The position numbers and the translations under genes are program-made. From HGM04593 sp045631205 (lineage in GTDB: Bacteria > Bacteroidota > Bacteroidia > Bacteroidales > Bacteroidaceae): DNA of 19,547 nucleotides. The stretch lies in the NCBI GenBank assembly GCA_045631205.1, contig JAZQUI010000027.1:1-19547 (forward strand), written 5' to 3'. Positions 8,234 through 15,645 of this stretch are shown in pieces. Under the pieces are notes generated by a model. That model was not told the DNA's origin, did not search any database, and saw only the letters and a list, made by a program, of their open reading frames with translations. Within the stretch, counting starts at the first letter, position 1; every line of letters begins with the position of its first letter.

Positions 8234-8803
8234 ATGAAGATAAACTGGAAGCCCGGCACAATGATATATCCTTTGCCGGCAGTACTCATAAGTTGCGGCA
8301 ACAACCCGCAGAACTACAATCTATTCACCGTTTCCTGGGTAGGCACCGTGTGTACAAACCCGGCAATGTGCTACATATCGGTACGCCCCGAGCGCCACTC
8401 ATATCCCATAATCAAAGAGAGCGGCGAGTTTGTAATAAACCTCACCACTGCTGAAATGGCACGCGCCACCGATTGGTGCGGTGTACGTTCGGGTAAAGAG
8501 TATGACAAAGCCAAGGAAACAGGGCTTACATACGGCCCATCAAAGGAGATTGCAGCACCAATCATCCTTGAATCGCCGTTGAGCATAGAGTGCAAGGTTA
8601 AAGAGATTGTACCCCTCGGCACACACGACATGTTCATTGCCGAGGTTGTAAACGTGCAGGCCGACGACAAATACCTTAACCCCGAAACAGGAGAATGGGA
8701 TTTATCGGCAGCCGACCCGCTTGTCTATGCACACGGCAAATACTTCCACCTTGGCGATTTCATTGGAAAATTCGGTTGGAGTGTAAAAAAAGATAAAAAA
8801 TGA
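8234..8803 (+). CDS. Flavin reductase-like (FMN-binding split-barrel) protein
   Basis: A 189-residue cytoplasmic protein of the flavin reductase-like domain family, which binds FMN. Visible family features are the opening PGTMIYPLPAVLISC, the segment NLFTVSWVGTVCTNPAMCYISV followed by RPERHSYPII, FVINL, and ATDWCGVRSGKEYDK. The substrate is not predictable; members range from NAD(P)H:flavin reductases to small FMN proteins of unknown role. It starts only 6 bases after pyrI and its stop overlaps the next start in ATGA, so it is probably co-transcribed with pyrBI. A link to pyrimidine synthesis (for example flavin-dependent redox at the dihydroorotate step) is only a guess. Confidence 0.85.
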   Translation: MKINWKPGTMIYPLPAVLISCGNNPQNYNLFTVSWVGTVCTNPAMCYISVRPERHSYPIIKESGEFVINLTTAEMARATDWCGVRSGKEYDKAKETGLTYGPSKEIAAPIILESPLSIECKVKEIVPLGTHDMFIAEVVNVQADDKYLNPETGEWDLSAADPLVYAHGKYFHLGDFIGKFGWSVKKDKK

Positions 8804-9498
8804 GATTAAGCCACATACTTGTCGCTATCGTTACCCTCTTCGCCTCGCTTACAGTTGCGGGACAGGAAGAAAAAAGAAACCCCATAAAATTCAATTACGG
8901 AATAAAAGCGGGGGTTCAGGGTGTCACATACAATAGCACCGATTTCGCCATAGAGGGATACATTTTTAACGACAACACCATACAAAGCGACAAAGTCGGC
9001 TTTTTCGTTGCACCGTTCGTACGTTTTACAAAAGGAGAGTTCTATTTACAGACAGAAGCCGCAGCAGGCATAACATACCAGAACTACGACTTTATTGAAA
9101 CAGAAAACACAACAGGATTCCTCCCAAACACATCGGAGTACCAGTTGAAAACCTATTGTATAAAAGTACCACTTTTAGTTGGATACAACTTCATCAATTA
9201 CCCAAACTACGGAATGAGTGCATATACAGGACCGCGTGCGAAATTTACTTTTACATCGGCTAGTGAACAAGATTTCTCACACTTCAGGTACGAAGACCTC
9301 TACGAAGATTTGAACAAATTGGAATTATATTGGGAAATAGGTCTCGGAATAAGAATCTACAATGTAATAATAGATTTTACATACGACTGGAATTTTAACC
9401 GTAGCAAAAGTAAAATATACTCCCCTGCCGACAACCTTGTCTTCGACTCAAAAAGGAGCAACAACGTACTCTCCTTCTCTGCCGGATTCATTTTTTAA
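8800..9498 (+). CDS. Outer-membrane beta-barrel protein, PorT-like
   Basis: A 232-residue protein with a clear signal peptide (hydrophobic HILVAIVTLFASLTVA, probable cleavage near AGQ at 20-22), then alternating aromatic/polar strands (for example GEFYLQTEAAAGITYQNY and LELYWEIGLGIRIYNVIIDFTYDW) and a C-terminal Phe (SFSAGFIF). This is the pattern of a small Bacteroidota outer-membrane barrel of the PorT / 'outer membrane protein beta-barrel domain' type. The start overlaps the flavin reductase stop (ATGA at 8800-8803). The specific role is unknown. It is the last gene before the terminator and an odd companion to pyrimidine genes. Confidence 0.8.
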   Translation: MRLSHILVAIVTLFASLTVAGQEEKRNPIKFNYGIKAGVQGVTYNSTDFAIEGYIFNDNTIQSDKVGFFVAPFVRFTKGEFYLQTEAAAGITYQNYDFIETENTTGFLPNTSEYQLKTYCIKVPLLVGYNFINYPNYGMSAYTGPRAKFTFTSASEQDFSHFRYEDLYEDLNKLELYWEIGLGIRIYNVIIDFTYDWNFNRSKSKIYSPADNLVFDSKRSNNVLSFSAGFIF

Positions 9499-9521
9499 TC
9501 ACTAATGGCATATAACAAAAT

Positions 9522-9555
9522 AAAAAGCCTTGCTTCGTGGAAGCAAGGCTTTTTT
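9522..9555. terminator. Bidirectional terminator between the pyrBI operon and glyA
   Basis: A perfect 15-bp stem (9522-9536 with 9540-9554) has a GTG triloop, A-rich on the left and T-rich on the right, so it ends in a U-run on either strand. It lies 23 bases after the beta-barrel stop and 18 bases after the glyA stop in the opposite direction, serving both convergent transcripts. Confidence 0.93.
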
Positions 9556-9573
9556 ATGTAATTACACTCTAAA

Positions 9574-10854
9574 TCAATAAGCGAACAAAGGATACTCAGC
9601 CATAACCTCGTTAACCTTGCGGCGTACAGCTGCAATTACCTTCTCATCCTCGGGAGCGTTAAGCACAGTCTCAATCATCTCTGCGATGAAAGGCATCATA
9701 TCGTCCTTCACGCCACGAGTGGTGATTGCGGGAGTACCAAGGCGGATACCCGATGTCTGAAATGCGCTACGAGTGTCAAAGGGTACCATATTTTTGTTTG
9801 CAGTAATGTCGGCAGCAACAAGAGCCTTCTCCGCAACCTTACCTGTGAGATCGGGATATTTACCGCGCAAATCAACAAGCATTGAGTGGTTGTCTGTACC
9901 ACCAGAAACGATACCAAAACCACGGTCCATAAGTTCCTGCGCAAGAGTTGCAGCATTGAGCTGAACCTGTGCCTGATACTCTTTAAACTCGGGCTGCAAA
10001 GCCTCGCCGAAAGCAACAGCTTTCGCTGCAATAACGTGTTCGAGGGGACCACCCTGAACGCCGGGGAATACAGCAGAGTCGAGCAACTGCGACATCATCT
10101 TCACCTCACCCTTAGGAGTTGTCTTACCCCAGGGGTTGGGGAAATCTTTACCAAGGAGAATTACACCACCACGAGGACCACGCAAGGTCTTGTGTGTTGT
10201 AGAAGTAACAATGTGAGCATACTTCAAGGGGTTGTCGAGCAAACCTGCAGCGATGAGACCTGCGGGGTGAGCCATATCAACCATAAGGATAGCACCTACC
10301 TTGTCGGCAATCTCACGCATACGTTTGTAATCCCACTCACGTGAATAAGCCGAGCCACCACCGATAATCATCTTGGGACGCTCGCGGAGAGCAACCTCCT
10401 CCATCTGGTCGTAATCTACACGGCCGGTTTCAGGGTTCAAGTTATACTCACAGGGAGTATAGATAAGACCCGAAGTATTTACAGCCGAACCGTGTGAAAG
10501 GTGACCACCGTGAGCAAGGTTCAAGCCCATAAATTTGTCACCGGGGTTAAGCACAGCAAGGAACACTGCTGCGTTGGCCTGTGCACCAGAGTGAGGCTGA
10601 ACATTCACCCACTCGGCACCGAACAACTCTTTCAGACGCTCGCGTGCAATATCCTCTACGATATCCACGACCTCACAACCGCCATAATAGCGTTTACCGG
10701 GATAACCTTCGGCATATTTGTTAGTCAAACAAGAACCCATTGCCTGCATAACCTCGTTACTTACGAAGTTCTCCGAAGCAATAAGCTCAATACCTTTAAG
10801 CTGACGGCGATGTTCCATCTCAATCAGCTGAAAAACTTTATTGTCGCGTTTCAT
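9574..10854 (-). CDS. glyA: Serine hydroxymethyltransferase GlyA
   Basis: A pyridoxal-phosphate enzyme interconverting serine and glycine with transfer of a one-carbon unit to tetrahydrofolate, in the cytoplasm. The 426 residues include GIELIASENF (21-30), NKYAEGYPGKRYYGG (45-59), the PLP-contact VDMAHPAGL (192-200) and the Schiff-base lysine in TSTTHKTLRGPRGG (K222). The length is normal for the family. It is transcribed leftward and converges on the pyrBI operon at a shared terminator. The upstream gap of 131 bases contains a plausible own promoter, so it need not depend on the small gene behind it. Confidence 0.97.
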   Translation of the reverse strand: MKRDNKVFQLIEMEHRRQLKGIELIASENFVSNEVMQAMGSCLTNKYAEGYPGKRYYGGCEVVDIVEDIARERLKELFGAEWVNVQPHSGAQANAAVFLAVLNPGDKFMGLNLAHGGHLSHGSAVNTSGLIYTPCEYNLNPETGRVDYDQMEEVALRERPKMIIGGGSAYSREWDYKRMREIADKVGAILMVDMAHPAGLIAAGLLDNPLKYAHIVTSTTHKTLRGPRGGVILLGKDFPNPWGKTTPKGEVKMMSQLLDSAVFPGVQGGPLEHVIAAKAVAFGEALQPEFKEYQAQVQLNAATLAQELMDRGFGIVSGGTDNHSMLVDLRGKYPDLTGKVAEKALVAADITANKNMVPFDTRSAFQTSGIRLGTPAITTRGVKDDMMPFIAEMIETVLNAPEDEKVIAAVRRKVNEVMAEYPLFAY

Positions 10855-10985
10855 TTTCTATAATTTTTTATCGTTTTTAACTTACCTTGTCAAATTAGAG
10901 CGCGAAGATAATCAAATATTTGTAAATCGCAGAGATAAATAGCGAAAATATTATCAACAACACCCTAATTTACTACCACAGGAGA
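10855..10985 (-). promoter_or_regulatory. glyA upstream region with a possible promoter
   Basis: Read on the minus strand the gap has TAATTTGAC (one base short of the TAnnTTTG -7 box) about 40 bases before the ATG, with a TTTG further upstream. The last 30 bases before the start are A/T-rich, typical of Bacteroidota leaders. No riboswitch-like fold was recognised. The promoter call is tentative. Confidence 0.35.
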
Positions 10986-11360
10986 CTACCCTTCTATATT
11001 AGTACCATAGTACTCGTTCCACTCCTTCAAAACCGCTTGCCAATCAACCACTTCACCATCGGCAATAGCCTCGGCCTGGCGCAATGCCTCGTCGTGCTGT
11101 TTCTTCTCGGCGTGTCGCATCTTCATCTCCTCAATGGTAGCCTCGTCGAGTATATATATACGACCACGACGCACACACTCATCAAGGTCTAAAGGACCAA
11201 ATGCCTTGCCTTGAATGTTAAAATCGGATATATTGAATTCGAATACCGTGCGCAAGGTGTGGCGTATCATTTTCTGCTGGCCACGATTGGCCGACATTTT
11301 GCTACCAAGCAACTTGCGTATAATCTTTATCTCACGTTCCGAAAATTTCTTTCTTCCCAT
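10986..11360 (-). CDS. Small conserved-looking protein of unknown function
   Basis: A 124-residue soluble, highly charged protein that I do not recognise. The N-terminal third (MGRKKFSEREIKIIRKLL onward) is basic and looks alpha-helical, with a spacing (REIKIIRKLLGSK ... RGQQKMIRHTLRTV ... NISDF) that could be a helix-turn-helix. The middle (DLDECVRRGRIYILDEATIEE) is mixed, and the C-terminal third is a long charged helix with Glu/Ala/Lys and a WQAVLKEWNEYYG tail. There is no signal peptide or membrane segment. It has its own good promoter box 29 bases upstream and a palindrome near the -33 position. A small DNA-binding regulator is a reasonable guess, but nothing proves it. The coding call rests on an intact frame, its start context and the promoter. 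Confidence 0.72.
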   Translation of the reverse strand: MGRKKFSEREIKIIRKLLGSKMSANRGQQKMIRHTLRTVFEFNISDFNIQGKAFGPLDLDECVRRGRIYILDEATIEEMKMRHAEKKQHDEALRQAEAIADGEVVDWQAVLKEWNEYYGTNIEG

Positions 11361-11388
11361 TATTCTTCTCTGTTTTATTAACGGAAAG

Positions 11389-11396
11389 CAAAATTA
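11389..11396 (-). promoter_or_regulatory. -7 promoter box for the 124-residue protein gene
   Basis: The minus strand reads TAATTTTG, an exact TAnnTTTG match, 28 bases before the ATG, giving a leader of about 22 bases. No correctly spaced -33 TTTG was found; a palindrome occupies that area. Confidence 0.6.
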
Positions 11397-11410
11397 CAAA
11401 AAACTATGGC

Positions 11411-11430
11411 TTGTTCTATAAATTGAACAA
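11411..11430. repeat. Inverted repeat TTGTTC-N8-GAACAA, possible operator
   Basis: A perfect 6-bp inverted repeat with an 8-base AT-only spacer, centred about 25 bases upstream of the -7 box of the 124-residue protein gene, and so across its -33 region. It is not followed by a proper U-run in either direction, which makes a terminator for the histidine kinase gene less likely than a protein-binding site. Confidence 0.4.
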
Positions 11431-11476
11431 AAATGATTAGTTAAGATTATAAATAATACTATAAAAACGGGTAAAC

Positions 11477-12916
11477 TTATACTTTATTCAATGTAAATTC
11501 AAAACAAAGTCCACCATTTGAGCGATTACACGCTATTATTATACCACCGTGGAACTGAACCGCGTGTTTTACAATAGCAAGGCCCAAGCCCGTACCTCCC
11601 AGCCTACGCGAGCGTCCTTTATCAATTCGATAGAAACGTTCAAACAATCGTGGCAATTGCTTTTCTTCAACGCCACAGCCATCATCTTCGAAACGAATTT
11701 TGCAGTATTTGTCATTATTCTCAATTAAAGAAATATAAATATTTTTACCTCTGGAATAGGCAATGGCATTCTCGGTAAGATTACGGAATATAGAGCCAAT
11801 CAAAGATAGATTACCCTCAACCACAACCCGCTCGTCAAAATTGGTATGCAGTACAAAGCGTTCGTCCTCGGGCATTATCTCTAACTCTCCGGCAATTTCG
11901 TCAATTATACTATTTATTGCAACCGGTTCTTTAGATATAAGCTGGCTACCATCTTCCACACGGGTAATAAGCGAGACATCTTCAAGCAATCGACGAAGGC
12001 GTTCATTATGGGTATAGCACTTCTCTATAAGCCCCTGACGTTTATCATCACTTAAGTCTATTCCGGAAAGTAATGTTTCCAAACACACCTGTATGGATGC
12101 AACCGGGGTTTTTAGTTCGTGATTAATATTGTTTGTCAGCTGTTTTTTTATGCGTATTTTCTCCTGTTCCTCTCGCATTGTAGCCTCGTATGCCATATCC
12201 CTGTCTTTAATGGTCTGCTGCCACTGAGCATATAATTGTACAATATGGTTGGAGATTGAACCGAGTTCATCGTTGGAAAACGGCTCGTCTTCATCAAAAG
12301 CCTCACCATTTTCTGCCTTTGCAGCAAAGCGATTCAAGCGTTCAATATTTTTCCCCAATCTTCTAGTCGCAAAATAACCCAATACACTCATTGTAAGACT
12401 GACGATGACCATAACACCCAAAAACGACCAATCCGCCCTTAATAGCTCTTTTAAAGAGGACGAATAAGGAATTGCCGTGCGAATAACCATCTTATCACCT
12501 TTTGTTGCAGAATAGAAATATTCACGACCATCACTTGCCGATTGTCTACTTATATGATAAGCAGAACCATTCTTCAAGGCCTGAGAAACCTCGGGGCGAT
12601 AACGATGGTTGTCCAAGGAATCGGAAGGAAGAGTGTTGTCGTATACAACATAGCCGGAAAGTGCAATTATAGAGATACGCAATTCATCAAAAGCCTGTTC
12701 GTTTCTTGCTATATAATCTTCATAAGAAATACCATTTTCCACAGCCTTAAGCAGATTCTTATTATATAATTGCAATTGCTCATTCAAGAAATCGGATTTA
12801 TATTGCTTCTCGCGCAGATATTGAAAACCAATAGAGCATAATATAATAGTCCACGAGAATGCGAGCAACATAAGGAAAAGTCGCTTATGATATGATAATC
12901 TAATCGCGGAAGCCAT
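11477..12916 (-). CDS. Sensor histidine kinase, PhoR-like by context
   Basis: A 479-residue inner-membrane sensor kinase. Two membrane segments (about 13-33 and 163-184) flank a periplasmic sensor domain of about 130 residues. A HAMP-like linker with a coiled coil follows, then the HisKA box NNINHELKTP (phosphorylated H266), the N box NLTENAIAYSRG (379-390), DDGCGVEE (411-418), FERFYRID (425-432) and the GGTGLGLAIVKH ATP lid (440-451). The ATG at 12916 overlaps the response regulator stop by 17 bases; a TTG at 12922 is also in frame. The pair is co-transcribed. Its site beside Na+/phosphate and pst genes suggests phosphate sensing (PhoR role). However, the large periplasmic domain could sense another envelope cue, as in RprX-type kinases, so no symbol is given. 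Confidence 0.92.
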   Translation of the reverse strand: MASAIRLSYHKRLFLMLLAFSWTIILCSIGFQYLREKQYKSDFLNEQLQLYNKNLLKAVENGISYEDYIARNEQAFDELRISIIALSGYVVYDNTLPSDSLDNHRYRPEVSQALKNGSAYHISRQSASDGREYFYSATKGDKMVIRTAIPYSSSLKELLRADWSFLGVMVIVSLTMSVLGYFATRRLGKNIERLNRFAAKAENGEAFDEDEPFSNDELGSISNHIVQLYAQWQQTIKDRDMAYEATMREEQEKIRIKKQLTNNINHELKTPVASIQVCLETLLSGIDLSDDKRQGLIEKCYTHNERLRRLLEDVSLITRVEDGSQLISKEPVAINSIIDEIAGELEIMPEDERFVLHTNFDERVVVEGNLSLIGSIFRNLTENAIAYSRGKNIYISLIENNDKYCKIRFEDDGCGVEEKQLPRLFERFYRIDKGRSRRLGGTGLGLAIVKHAVQFHGGIIIACNRSNGGLCFEFTLNKV

Positions 12917-13598
12917 AACCAAAACCTGAACGTGTTACAATATAGGAACCATACGTTCCAATCTTGGAACGCAAACGCGTAATATTCACATCTATGGTAC
13001 GGTCAAGCACCACCACTTCATCGCTCCACACCTTGCTTAAGATCTGCTCGCGTGAAAGGATTTTTCCACGGTGGGAAATAAGATAAGCCAATAGTTCAAA
13101 CTCTTTACGCGCGAGTTTTATCTCAACACCATCCACAAGACAACGTTTAAATTCCAAATCGAGTTGCAGCCCCTCAACTTGCAAAATATTGTTTTTCTCC
13201 ACAGCTATATTATTCCCCTTATATCCGCTTGCGCGACGCAATACACTCTTTACCCTCGCAATTACATTGCGTATGGTATAAGGTTTCATAATATAGTCAT
13301 CGGCACCAAGGTTAAGCCCCATAATCATATCATCTTCTGTGTCGCGTGCCGTACAAAAGATGATAGGTATATTGGCGGTACTCACATCGGCCTTCAGCAT
13401 CTTTGCCATTTTTATACCACTTATTTCCCCCATCATAATATCAAGAAGAATTAGCGAATACTGTTTCAGGTCAAGAGTCAATGCCTGTTCTGCACTGAAG
13501 ACTATATCTACATCATAACCTTCATTTTCAAGATTCAATTGCAGAACTTCGCAAAGAGTCTCCTCGTCATCAACAATCAATATACGTTCTACAGCCAT
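12900..13598 (-). CDS. OmpR/PhoB-family response regulator
   Basis: A 232-residue two-domain regulator. The receiver domain has the acidic pair D10/D11, phospho-acceptor D53 (LILLDIMMGE), T83 and K105 (KPYTIRN). The C-terminal winged-helix domain (about 135-230) shows ARKEFELLAYLISHRGKILSR split by the usual turn, and LDRTIDVNITRLRSKIG as the recognition-helix region, ending VTRSGFGYGFRD. It is phosphorylated by the overlapping downstream kinase. Divergent phosphate-uptake genes, whose promoter carries 11-bp direct repeats of the kind PhoB-family dimers bind, make a PhoB role likely. The RprY-like alternative cannot be excluded. Its own -7 box lies 26 bases upstream. Confidence 0.93.
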   Translation of the reverse strand: MAVERILIVDDEETLCEVLQLNLENEGYDVDIVFSAEQALTLDLKQYSLILLDIMMGEISGIKMAKMLKADVSTANIPIIFCTARDTEDDMIMGLNLGADDYIMKPYTIRNVIARVKSVLRRASGYKGNNIAVEKNNILQVEGLQLDLEFKRCLVDGVEIKLARKEFELLAYLISHRGKILSREQILSKVWSDEVVVLDRTIDVNITRLRSKIGTYGSYIVTRSGFGYGFRD

Positions 13599-13623
13599 AT
13601 TCCTTATTATATTATTTATGTCG

Positions 13624-13631
13624 CAAAATTA
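13624..13631 (-). promoter_or_regulatory. -7 promoter box for the two-component operon
   Basis: The minus strand reads TAATTTTG, an exact match to TAnnTTTG, giving a leader of about 20 bases before the regulator ATG. The repeat array of the divergent gene begins about 50 bases upstream of it, close enough for shared control. Confidence 0.6.
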
Positions 13632-13673
13632 TAGAGAATATTCGGTATTATGATTGCGAGAAAAAAGATTTAA

Positions 13674-13727
13674 TGAAAATGTAATATTTTCTGTAATATT
13701 TATGAAACATTATTGTAATTTCTTTGC
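13674..13727 (+). promoter_or_regulatory. Promoter with Pho-box-like 11-bp direct repeats, Na+/Pi cotransporter
   Basis: Heptamers beginning TG recur at 13680 (TGTAATA), 13692 (TGTAATA), 13703 (TGAAACA) and 13714 (TGTAATT), that is at steps of 12, 11 and 11 bases, directly upstream of a TTTCTTTG -7-like box (13719-13726). The 7-bp repeat plus 4-bp spacer arrangement is that of PhoB/OmpR-family binding sites. The same array at the same distance is found before the porin-pst operon. Binding by the neighbouring regulator is inferred. Confidence 0.6.
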
Positions 13728-13747
13728 ACTCGACAAATTAAAACTAT

Positions 13748-15484
13748 ATGGATATATTACAATTGTTTACACTATTGGGAGCATTGGGAATGTTCCTCTA
13801 CGGAATGAACTTGATGAGTTCCGGATTACAAAAGGCCGCAGGCGAGCGTTTGCGTGGATTCCTCTCGGCAATGACATCAAATCCCTTCAAAGGAGTGATG
13901 ACAGGTTTGGGCATCACCACCATAATTCAGTCTTCATCGGCAACAACCGTTATGGTTGTTAGTTTTGTCAATGCCGGACTGCTTACACTCACACAAGCTA
14001 TCGGTGTGATTATGGGTGCCAACATCGGTACCACTATTACCGCTTGGATGGTTTCTTGGCTAGGTTTCAAGGCCGATATATCTGCACTTGCCATTCCATT
14101 GATGTTGTTCGGTTTTCTCTTCTCCAATTCAAAGAAAAACCGACATAAAAATATCGGCGAGTTAATCGTAGGTTTCAGTCTATTGTTCCTTGGTCTCTCG
14201 TTCATGAAGGAGTCGGTACCCGATTTGCGTCAGACACCCGAGGTACTTGAATTCGTAACAACCTGGTCGGCTCACGGATTTGGTTCGGTACTGTTATTCC
14301 TTGTTTTTGGTACAATTCTAACGCTAGTATTGCAGTCGTCATCGGCAACAATGGCCATAACACTCATTATGCTGAGTATGGGTTGGATACCATTTAATAT
14401 GGCTTGCGCTATGGTATTGGGCGAGAATATCGGTACCACCATTACGGCAAACATCGCAGCCTCCATTGGTAACACACAGGCGAAACGTGCCGCAATGTCG
14501 CACACAATTTTCAATGTATTCGGTGTGTTGTGGGCATTAGCGCTCTACACTCCATTCCTTAAATTAGTGGGGATAATTACCGAGAACCTGTTTGGTTTAC
14601 CCAACCCAGCAACCGAAGGTTTCGCTGTCAGCGACTCTGCGTCAGCCGAAGGCACAGCTGCACTATATGGTTTGTCAATGTTGCACACACTTTTCAATGT
14701 AATCAACACCATACTCTTAGTTTGGTTTACAAACTGGATCAGCAAGGCTGTTTGTTGGATTATCCGCACACCCGAAAATCAGCAAAAGGAGATATACCGC
14801 CTTAAATACATCTCGGCCGGTCCTTTGGCTACTCCGGAATTATGCGTAGAGCAAGCATTTGACGAGGTGATACATTTTGCCCAAATATCGAAACACGGTG
14901 CTGCATATGCAAAGGAGGCTGTTGCCGAAACCGATGCCGACAATTTTGAGGTATTGAGAGGTAAACTAGTGAAGTATGAGGAGATATCGGACCGCATTGA
15001 ATATGAGATTGCAGCGTTCCTTAACGGCGTGTCGGCCGAGGAAGTAAGTGAAAGTACATCGCTCAAAATAAAGGCTATGTATAAGATTGTGGGAGAACTT
15101 GAATCTTTGGGCGATTCGGGTGAGACTATAAGCCGCATACTCTCTCGAAAAAATATACACAAGAAGAACTTCGATAGCGAAGCACTCAAAAACCTTAATA
15201 CAATGGCCGATGCTGTACTTACAGCATACGATATTATGATTGCAAACCTCATTGCCGCCCACAAAGGAGAACTTACAGACATTACCAATGCGTATAATGC
15301 CGAGGAGCATCTCAACACCCTACGCAACAACTACCGTGATGCTGTTATTGAGGAGATGGATAACGGTACAAACAACTATCAAACAATGGTCTACTATATG
15401 GATATAATGAACACCTATGAACGTATGGGCGACTTTATGATAAACGTATCGCAAGACCTTGAACGAGGATTCATTCATAAATAA
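13748..15484 (+). CDS. Na+/phosphate cotransporter with C-terminal PhoU-like domain
   Basis: A 578-residue inner-membrane transporter of the NptA/PNaS (YjbB-like) family that imports phosphate with Na+. The membrane part (about 1-350) contains the duplicated family signature: QSSSATT at 61-67 with GANIGTTIT at 90-98, and QSSSATM at 196-202 with GENIGTTIT at 225-233. The soluble C-terminal part (about 365-578) is helical and PhoU-like, with the repeated acidic helices expected of metal-binding PhoU domains (for example MYKIVGELESLGDSGETISRI and MDIMNTYERMGDFMINV). It is transcribed alone, divergently from the two-component genes, behind a Pho-box-like promoter, and ends at a terminator. Members of the family can also export phosphate, so direction is not certain. 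Confidence 0.93.
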   Translation: MDILQLFTLLGALGMFLYGMNLMSSGLQKAAGERLRGFLSAMTSNPFKGVMTGLGITTIIQSSSATTVMVVSFVNAGLLTLTQAIGVIMGANIGTTITAWMVSWLGFKADISALAIPLMLFGFLFSNSKKNRHKNIGELIVGFSLLFLGLSFMKESVPDLRQTPEVLEFVTTWSAHGFGSVLLFLVFGTILTLVLQSSSATMAITLIMLSMGWIPFNMACAMVLGENIGTTITANIAASIGNTQAKRAAMSHTIFNVFGVLWALALYTPFLKLVGIITENLFGLPNPATEGFAVSDSASAEGTAALYGLSMLHTLFNVINTILLVWFTNWISKAVCWIIRTPENQQKEIYRLKYISAGPLATPELCVEQAFDEVIHFAQISKHGAAYAKEAVAETDADNFEVLRGKLVKYEEISDRIEYEIAAFLNGVSAEEVSESTSLKIKAMYKIVGELESLGDSGETISRILSRKNIHKKNFDSEALKNLNTMADAVLTAYDIMIANLIAAHKGELTDITNAYNAEEHLNTLRNNYRDAVIEEMDNGTNNYQTMVYYMDIMNTYERMGDFMINVSQDLERGFIHK

Positions 15485-15510
15485 CAGTTCAACATCCATA
15501 TTTACGATAC

Positions 15511-15543
15511 CGTGCTGCTCCTACAAGGGCAGCACGTTTTTTT
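15511..15543 (+). terminator. Rho-independent terminator after the Na+/Pi cotransporter
   Basis: A 10-bp stem (15511-15520 with 15527-15536) closes a 6-base loop and is followed by seven T (15537-15543), 26 bases after the stop codon. It separates the cotransporter transcript from the porin-pst operon. Confidence 0.9.
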
Positions 15544-15586
15544 ATAACAACTATTAAACAACTTCTTAACATATCTCTATTTTTTT

Positions 15587-15621
15587 TGAAACATTTATGA
15601 AATGTTATACCGATACTTTTG
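15587..15621 (+). promoter_or_regulatory. Promoter with Pho-box-like direct repeats, porin-pst operon
   Basis: TGAAACA at 15587 and TGAAATG at 15598 are exactly 11 bases apart, and an exact Bacteroidota -7 box TACTTTTG lies at 15614-15621. The block lines up without gaps with 13692-13726 before the cotransporter gene (18 of the first 22 bases identical, and TTTGCA at the same offset). This supports joint phosphate control of both transcripts. Confidence 0.7.
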
Positions 15622-15645
15622 CAGTGTCAAACAAATAAAACATTT

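Noticed and set aside
11411..11430. Terminator for the histidine kinase gene at the TTGTTC/GAACAA palindrome
   Set aside because: The stem is only 6 AT-rich bp and no U-run follows directly on the minus strand, so it was kept as a possible operator instead.
14779..15330. 183-codon minus-strand frame opposite the cotransporter PhoU-like region
   Set aside because: Ser-rich shadow translation of a clear coding gene on the other strand.
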